Positions 60,588 through 64,000 of a stretch of 64,000 nt of DNA are shown piece by piece. Position 1 is the stretch's first letter. The number at the start of each line of letters is the position of its first letter. The DNA is from Spongiibacter marinus. GTDB lineage: Bacteria > Pseudomonadota > Gammaproteobacteria > Pseudomonadales > Spongiibacteraceae. The stretch is from NCBI RefSeq assembly GCF_016906995.1, contig NZ_JAFBBD010000003.1, positions 1 to 64,000 of the forward strand. The letters run 5' to 3'. A program made the position numbers and the translations under genes. The notes beneath the pieces are model-generated. The model made no database searches, was not told the origin of the DNA, and worked only from the letters and a program-made list of their open reading frames with translations.

Positions 60588-62306
60588 ATGACCAATATTG
60601 CTCAAACGCTTCGCGACTGCCAAAACCAGCTCTGCGCCCCGGGTGCCCCCTATGAGATGGAAGACTGTGTGGTAAACGGGCAGCATTTCCGTCAGTTCAA
60701 GCAGGCACCATCGAGCATGCGTGAACTGCTCGATGCCGGCCGCCAGCATGGAGACGGAGAATTTCTGGTGTATGCCGAGCCGGGCAAGCCGGAAGAGCGG
60801 CGCAGCTTCGCACAATTTTTTCAGCGGGTGGACGCACTCGCCTACCAGCTTGTCCACCACTATCAACTCAAACAGGGCCAGCGTATAGCGATCGCCATGC
60901 GCAACTATCCAGAGTGGATGGAGGCCTACACAGCTATCGCGTCACTCGGTGCTATTGTGGTGCCACTGAATAGCTGGGGCAGCGCTGAAGAATTGGAGTT
61001 TGTACTGCGCGACAGCGCCGCTGACATTGTCTTCTGCGACGCTCGCCGTCTCGAGCTGCTCACACCAATGCTGGCCGATCTGCCCTGCCGCGCCATCGTT
61101 GCACGCAGCCAGGCCAGTGAACACGCCGAAAGTATGGAAGCGCTTATCGCCGGCGCAATGGGCCAAGCCATGCCGCAGCCCTGGCAATGCCAGCTGGATG
61201 ACCCTGTACAAATCATGTACAGCTCTGGCACCAGTGGTAAGCCCAAGGGAGCACTTTCGAGTCATCGCAATATCATCCAGGCGATTATCAGCTTTGAGGT
61301 ACAGGCCATCATGTCAGCGATGGCCAACCCGAAGGCGATCGAGGCGATGTTTGCCGGCGGCAATGCTCCCTGCTCACTGCTATCAGTGCCGCTATTTCAC
61401 GTTTCCGGCTGCTATGCCGCCTTTCTGCTGAACCTTCGCGGCGGTCGCAAAATTGTGATGACCTATAAATGGGACGCCGCCGAGGCCCTGCGTTTGATTG
61501 AGCAGGAAACCGTCACGATATTCAGCGCAGCCCCCTCCATGGTGATAGACCTGCTGCAGCACCCTGACTTCGACAAACGCGACACCAGTAGCTTGTTTTC
61601 TCTCGGTGGCGGCGGCAGCGCCTGTCCACCGACGTTTAAACGCGTGATTGACGAGCGTTTTGAACAAGCCTACGTGGGCACCGGCTACGGAATGACGGAA
61701 AGCAACGCGATCTGCTCCAGCTGCACCGGCGCTGCCTACGAAGAAAAGCCCGGCGCAGCTGGAACATTGTCCCCCCTGGTCGACTTTAAAACCTGCGACG
61801 AGGAAGGCCGCGACCTCCCGCCGGGGGAAAAGGGGGAAATCTGGCTGCGCTCAGTGTGTAATATCCAGTCTTACTGGCACCGTCCTGAAGCAACCGCCAG
61901 CCAGTTTAAAGATGGCTGGATGGCCACCGGCGATATCGGATTCCTAGACGAAGACGGCTTCGTTCATCTCGCGGACCGCGCCAAAGACTTGATTATTCGC
62001 GGCGGGGAAAATATCTATCCAGCGGAAATTGAGACACTGCTAAGCCGCCACCCATCGGTTCTTGAATCCGCAGTTATCGGCTTGCCGGATGAGCGTATGG
62101 GAGAATCGGTAGCCGCCCTGGTCAGGCTGAATGACGGCGAAACGCTCACTGAAGATGCCCTGCTATCCTTTTTACGCGAGCAATTGGCCGGCTTTAAAGT
62201 GCCCTCGGCGCTGCACTTCGTACCACAGCCCCTGCCCCGCAATGCCGCAGGCAAGCTGCTGAAAAAGCAAATTAAGGAGGAGTACGCTACACTGGCGAAG
62301 GTTTAA
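60588..62306 (+). CDS. Class I AMP-dependent acyl-CoA synthetase/ligase
   Basis: A 572-residue ANL-superfamily enzyme. The P-loop-like IMYSSGTSGKPKGALSSHRN, GTGYGMTESNAICS, DGWMATGDIGFLDEDGFVHLADRAKDLIIRGGENIYPAEIE and the final catalytic Lys in NAAGKLLKKQ are all present, so it should adenylate a carboxylate and form a CoA thioester. Substrate cannot be told. Steroid, bile-acid or fatty-acid ligases all look alike. It forms a pair with the SnoaL-like gene. Confidence 0.9.
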   Translation: MTNIAQTLRDCQNQLCAPGAPYEMEDCVVNGQHFRQFKQAPSSMRELLDAGRQHGDGEFLVYAEPGKPEERRSFAQFFQRVDALAYQLVHHYQLKQGQRIAIAMRNYPEWMEAYTAIASLGAIVVPLNSWGSAEELEFVLRDSAADIVFCDARRLELLTPMLADLPCRAIVARSQASEHAESMEALIAGAMGQAMPQPWQCQLDDPVQIMYSSGTSGKPKGALSSHRNIIQAIISFEVQAIMSAMANPKAIEAMFAGGNAPCSLLSVPLFHVSGCYAAFLLNLRGGRKIVMTYKWDAAEALRLIEQETVTIFSAAPSMVIDLLQHPDFDKRDTSSLFSLGGGGSACPPTFKRVIDERFEQAYVGTGYGMTESNAICSSCTGAAYEEKPGAAGTLSPLVDFKTCDEEGRDLPPGEKGEIWLRSVCNIQSYWHRPEATASQFKDGWMATGDIGFLDEDGFVHLADRAKDLIIRGGENIYPAEIETLLSRHPSVLESAVIGLPDERMGESVAALVRLNDGETLTEDALLSFLREQLAGFKVPSALHFVPQPLPRNAAGKLLKKQIKEEYATLAKV

Positions 62307-62314
62307 GTTCTCAC

Positions 62315-62333
62315 GCCCGGCTAACGGCCGGGC
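62315..62333 (+). terminator. Terminator-like hairpin after the acyl-CoA ligase
   Basis: GCCCGGC (62315-62321) and GCCGGGC (62327-62333) form a 7-bp stem; only CATCCTT follows, so termination is uncertain. Confidence 0.4.
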
Positions 62334-62350
62334 CATCCTTCGGAGCGCTA

Positions 62351-62776
62351 ATGAAATTTTTCTCCGAGCGCCGGGCGCGCAAGATTCTTGAAGACGGGGC
62401 CGACGACGCCCAACAAGAACAGCTTGAAGCCACCCTGACAAACCGGCGGCGCATTCTCGATAAAGTCCTCACTAACGCATCACTGGCCCCTTACCTGGAA
62501 CAAGTGAAAACCCTGTTTCAACTTGTGCAAGACTATGCTCGGGGCAATTATCGGGAAATACCCTGGTGGTCCATCGGCGCGGTCATTACAGCCCTTGGTT
62601 ATATTTTAATGCCATTGGACAGCATCCCGGACTTCATTCCTGTAGCGGGCTATCTGGATGACGCCGTGGTGTTAAAACTGTGTTTAGACATGATCGCCCG
62701 GGACCTTCAGCAGTACCGTCTGAGTAAAGATGAGGCCGAGCAACAGGGCGAAATAAGCAACGAAGACACCGATTAA
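62351..62776 (+). CDS. YkvA/DUF1232 family membrane protein
   Basis: A 141-residue protein. An N-terminal charged helical part (about 1-60) is followed by IPWWSIGAVITALGYILMPLDSIPDFIPVAGYLDDA, the DUF1232 signature with its Pro-Asp-Pro type membrane hairpin, and VLKLCLDMIARDLQQYR. The molecular role of DUF1232 is not established. Its stop overlaps the convergent downstream gene by 4 nt. Confidence 0.82.
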   Translation: MKFFSERRARKILEDGADDAQQEQLEATLTNRRRILDKVLTNASLAPYLEQVKTLFQLVQDYARGNYREIPWWSIGAVITALGYILMPLDSIPDFIPVAGYLDDAVVLKLCLDMIARDLQQYRLSKDEAEQQGEISNEDTD

Positions 62777-63213
62777 TCGTCAGGCAGGTCACCGGCGAGA
62801 ATGAAATTGAGGTCAGAGGGCGGTGGTTCGTCATTGAGCACGCTCTGGCAATAACGCACTGCCTCCTCCACAGTATCGCAGGCGACATAGGTCATCCCCG
62901 AGTCGGCGTAGGAAAAGTCCAGCGCTTTTAAGTCAACCGAGTTGCAGCCGACATAAACCTGGTCAACACAGCCTTGTAACTGGCACCAGAGCGACAACTT
63001 CGGCTGCGCCGCGGTGACTTCCGGGGTATGAAGGTCGTAATCGCGATAATCCACCACTCGACACCACGGCTGCTTGTCATAGCGGGCAACCACGCGCTCC
63101 AATTCTTGGAAATACGCCATGGCGCCCTCTATATTCCAGGCCCCGCGCAAGGTGGCAATAACGATATTGCCCTGAGTTTCTACGGAAAAAGAACCGTGTG
63201 CGTCGCTGCTCAT
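62773..63213 (-). CDS. Uncharacterised STAS/SpoIIAA-like protein
   Basis: A 146-residue cytosolic protein. FSVETQGNIVIATLRGAWN, AMAYFQELERVVARYDKQPWC and RVVDYRDYDLHTPE give the strand-helix-strand start of a STAS-like fold; the rest (VYVGCNSVDLKALDFSYAD, TVEEAVRYCQSVL) is compatible. I do not recognise a named family. The second ATG (63213) is chosen because AGGAG lies six bases upstream. Conserved aspartates could mark a regulatory site, but no partner gene is adjacent. Confidence 0.6.
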   Translation of the reverse strand: MSSDAHGSFSVETQGNIVIATLRGAWNIEGAMAYFQELERVVARYDKQPWCRVVDYRDYDLHTPEVTAAQPKLSLWCQLQGCVDQVYVGCNSVDLKALDFSYADSGMTYVACDTVEEAVRYCQSVLNDEPPPSDLNFILAGDLPDD

Positions 63214-63285
63214 CGGCATCTCCTGTGACGTTACCTCTTTATAGCAAGCCCACAGAACCTTGCCTATGCGTATTTATGCGCGGTT

Positions 63286-63780
63286 TCAGCCTAAATCCAG
63301 CTCATCGAGCAAGCTGATAACGTCGTCGTGATGGCGCTTGGTATTCACTTTTTCCATCACATGTTTTAAGCGGCCATCTTTGCCAATAATAAAGGTCGTA
63401 CGCAAAATGCCATCGTACTCACGCCCCATGAACTTCTTGAGGCCCCAGGCGCCGTACTTGTCCGCTATAGCGTGGTCTTCATCAGACAACAGGGTAAAGT
63501 TTAACGGCGCCTCTTCCTTCTTGGGGTTTTCTTCAAATTTCTTCAATTTCGCAACCGGGTCGGGGCTAACAGCCAGCACCACGGTGTCCCGCTTAGCAAA
63601 TTCTTTCTGCGTGTCACGAATACCGCAGGCCTGCACAGTGCAACCCGGGGTCTTCGCTTTGGGGTAAAAATACAAAACGACATTTTTACTACCCTTGAAA
63701 TCTTTCAAGCTGACTTTGTCGCCATTTTGATCTTGCAACGTAAAGGCGGGAGCCAGATTACCGATTTTGGGGAACGCCAT
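63286..63780 (-). CDS. bcp: Thiol peroxidase/peroxiredoxin of the Bcp (PrxQ) family
   Basis: A 164-residue peroxiredoxin. The peroxidatic Cys47 and resolving Cys52 lie in KTPGCTVQACGIRD, the C-x4-C spacing of two-Cys PrxQ proteins; LYFYPKAKTPG precedes and TFIIGKDGRLKHV follows. It reduces hydrogen peroxide and organic peroxides with thioredoxin; trxB is in the same window. It precedes rmuC-like sequence at the right edge. Confidence 0.93.
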   Translation of the reverse strand: MAFPKIGNLAPAFTLQDQNGDKVSLKDFKGSKNVVLYFYPKAKTPGCTVQACGIRDTQKEFAKRDTVVLAVSPDPVAKLKKFEENPKKEEAPLNFTLLSDEDHAIADKYGAWGLKKFMGREYDGILRTTFIIGKDGRLKHVMEKVNTKRHHDDVISLLDELDLG

Positions 63781-63790
63781 GATTTACTCC

Positions 63791-64000
63791 TCAATCATCT
63801 ATCGCTGAATTGTCAGTATCGTCGTGTTGCAGATCAGCGCGATCGCTGAGTGCCGCTGGGATCTGCTTTTTAACCTTCGCACCCAGAGCCTCAAGCCTGG
63901 CAATACGACCAACCACGTTGCCGCGCCCCTCTGTCATACGCTTAAGGGTTTTCTCATAGGCTTGTTGGCCTCTTTCCAGGTGCTTACCCAGGTCTTCCAG
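63791..64000 (-). CDS. rmuC: DNA recombination protein RmuC, C-terminal part (runs off window edge)
   Basis: The reverse frame is open from 64000 to a TGA at 63791-63793. It encodes LEDLGKHLERGQQAYEKTL, then GRGNVVGRIARLEALGAKV and a short acidic tail. This is the C-terminal end of RmuC, a coiled-coil nuclease-fold protein that limits inversions at short inverted repeats. Only the last 69 residues are in the window; the coiled coil and nuclease core lie beyond it. bcp follows it by 11 bp. Confidence 0.75.
   Translation of the reverse strand: MEDLGKHLERGQQAYEKTLKRMTEGRGNVVGRIARLEALGAKVKKQIPAALSDRADLQHDDTDNSAIDD

Overview
The window looks like chromosome from a marine-type gammaproteobacterium. 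The gene order ftsK-lolA-rarA-crcB-serS-cysG, trxB-aat-bpt-infA, clpA-clpS-cspD-icd and rluE-nudJ-mnmA-hflD-purB-roxA is the conserved gammaproteobacterial backbone, and protein details (MGYQ-type Icd, CysG after SerS, ThrH, CysB, ClpS/ClpA) lie closer to the Pseudomonas/Cellvibrionales side than to the enterics. A Cellvibrionales or Spongiibacteraceae-like host is my inference, not a measured assignment. Coding is dense and most operons overlap by 1-8 nt.

Layout. 1-0.8 kb: the 5' part of a GlxA/AraC-type regulator, divergent from a small ABM-domain monooxygenase. 0.8-4.4 kb: the only clearly accessory stretch, a decayed island with an IS21-family remnant (multi-repeat terminus, broken istA, no istB), a C-terminal fragment resembling a conjugative-element protein, the tail of an unidentified gene, and about 1 kb of non-coding DNA with several perfect inverted repeats. 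4.4-8.9 kb: enoyl-CoA hydratase with a divergent TetR regulator, modABC for molybdate uptake, and a ketosteroid-isomerase-like protein. 9-20 kb: prc protease, glutathione reductase, then a minus-strand run ftsK-lolA-rarA-crcB-serS-cysG. 20-30.5 kb: thioredoxin reductase, the N-end-rule transferases Aat and Bpt with ClpS-ClpA-CspD, IF-1, isocitrate dehydrogenase, and RNA modification genes. 30.5-39 kb: purB, the ribosomal oxygenase roxA, a GNAT fusion protein, a Rieske protein, ppsA with its divergent regulator ppsR, and a patatin. 38.9-47.7 kb: a minus-strand methylmalonyl-CoA pathway cluster (two-subunit acyl-CoA carboxylase, epimerase, mutase, MeaB chaperone, thioesterase). 48-64 kb: pabB, thrH, cysB, a 5'-nucleotidase, a trypsin-like protease divergent from alr, a Lit-like DUF1461 membrane protein, a CPBP protease, an alanine symporter, a D-cysteine desulfhydrase-like enzyme, yajC, xthA, a SnoaL-like/acyl-CoA ligase pair, three small genes, and a partial rmuC at the edge.

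How it works together. The carboxylase-epimerase-mutase-MeaB cluster would take propionyl-CoA (from odd-chain, branched or steroid-type substrates) to succinyl-CoA, feeding Icd and the TCA cycle, while PpsA under PpsR control gives gluconeogenic PEP. Aat and Bpt put leucine on protein N-termini that ClpS hands to ClpA. alr, the alanine symporter and the desulfhydrase suggest D-amino-acid handling. I found no tRNA, rRNA, CRISPR array or intact phage. No wholly new system is evident. The best leads are the IS21 terminal array, the insertion in the biotin carboxylase, the GNAT fusion, the Gram-negative Lit-like protein, and the alr/protease pair whose start codons overlap.
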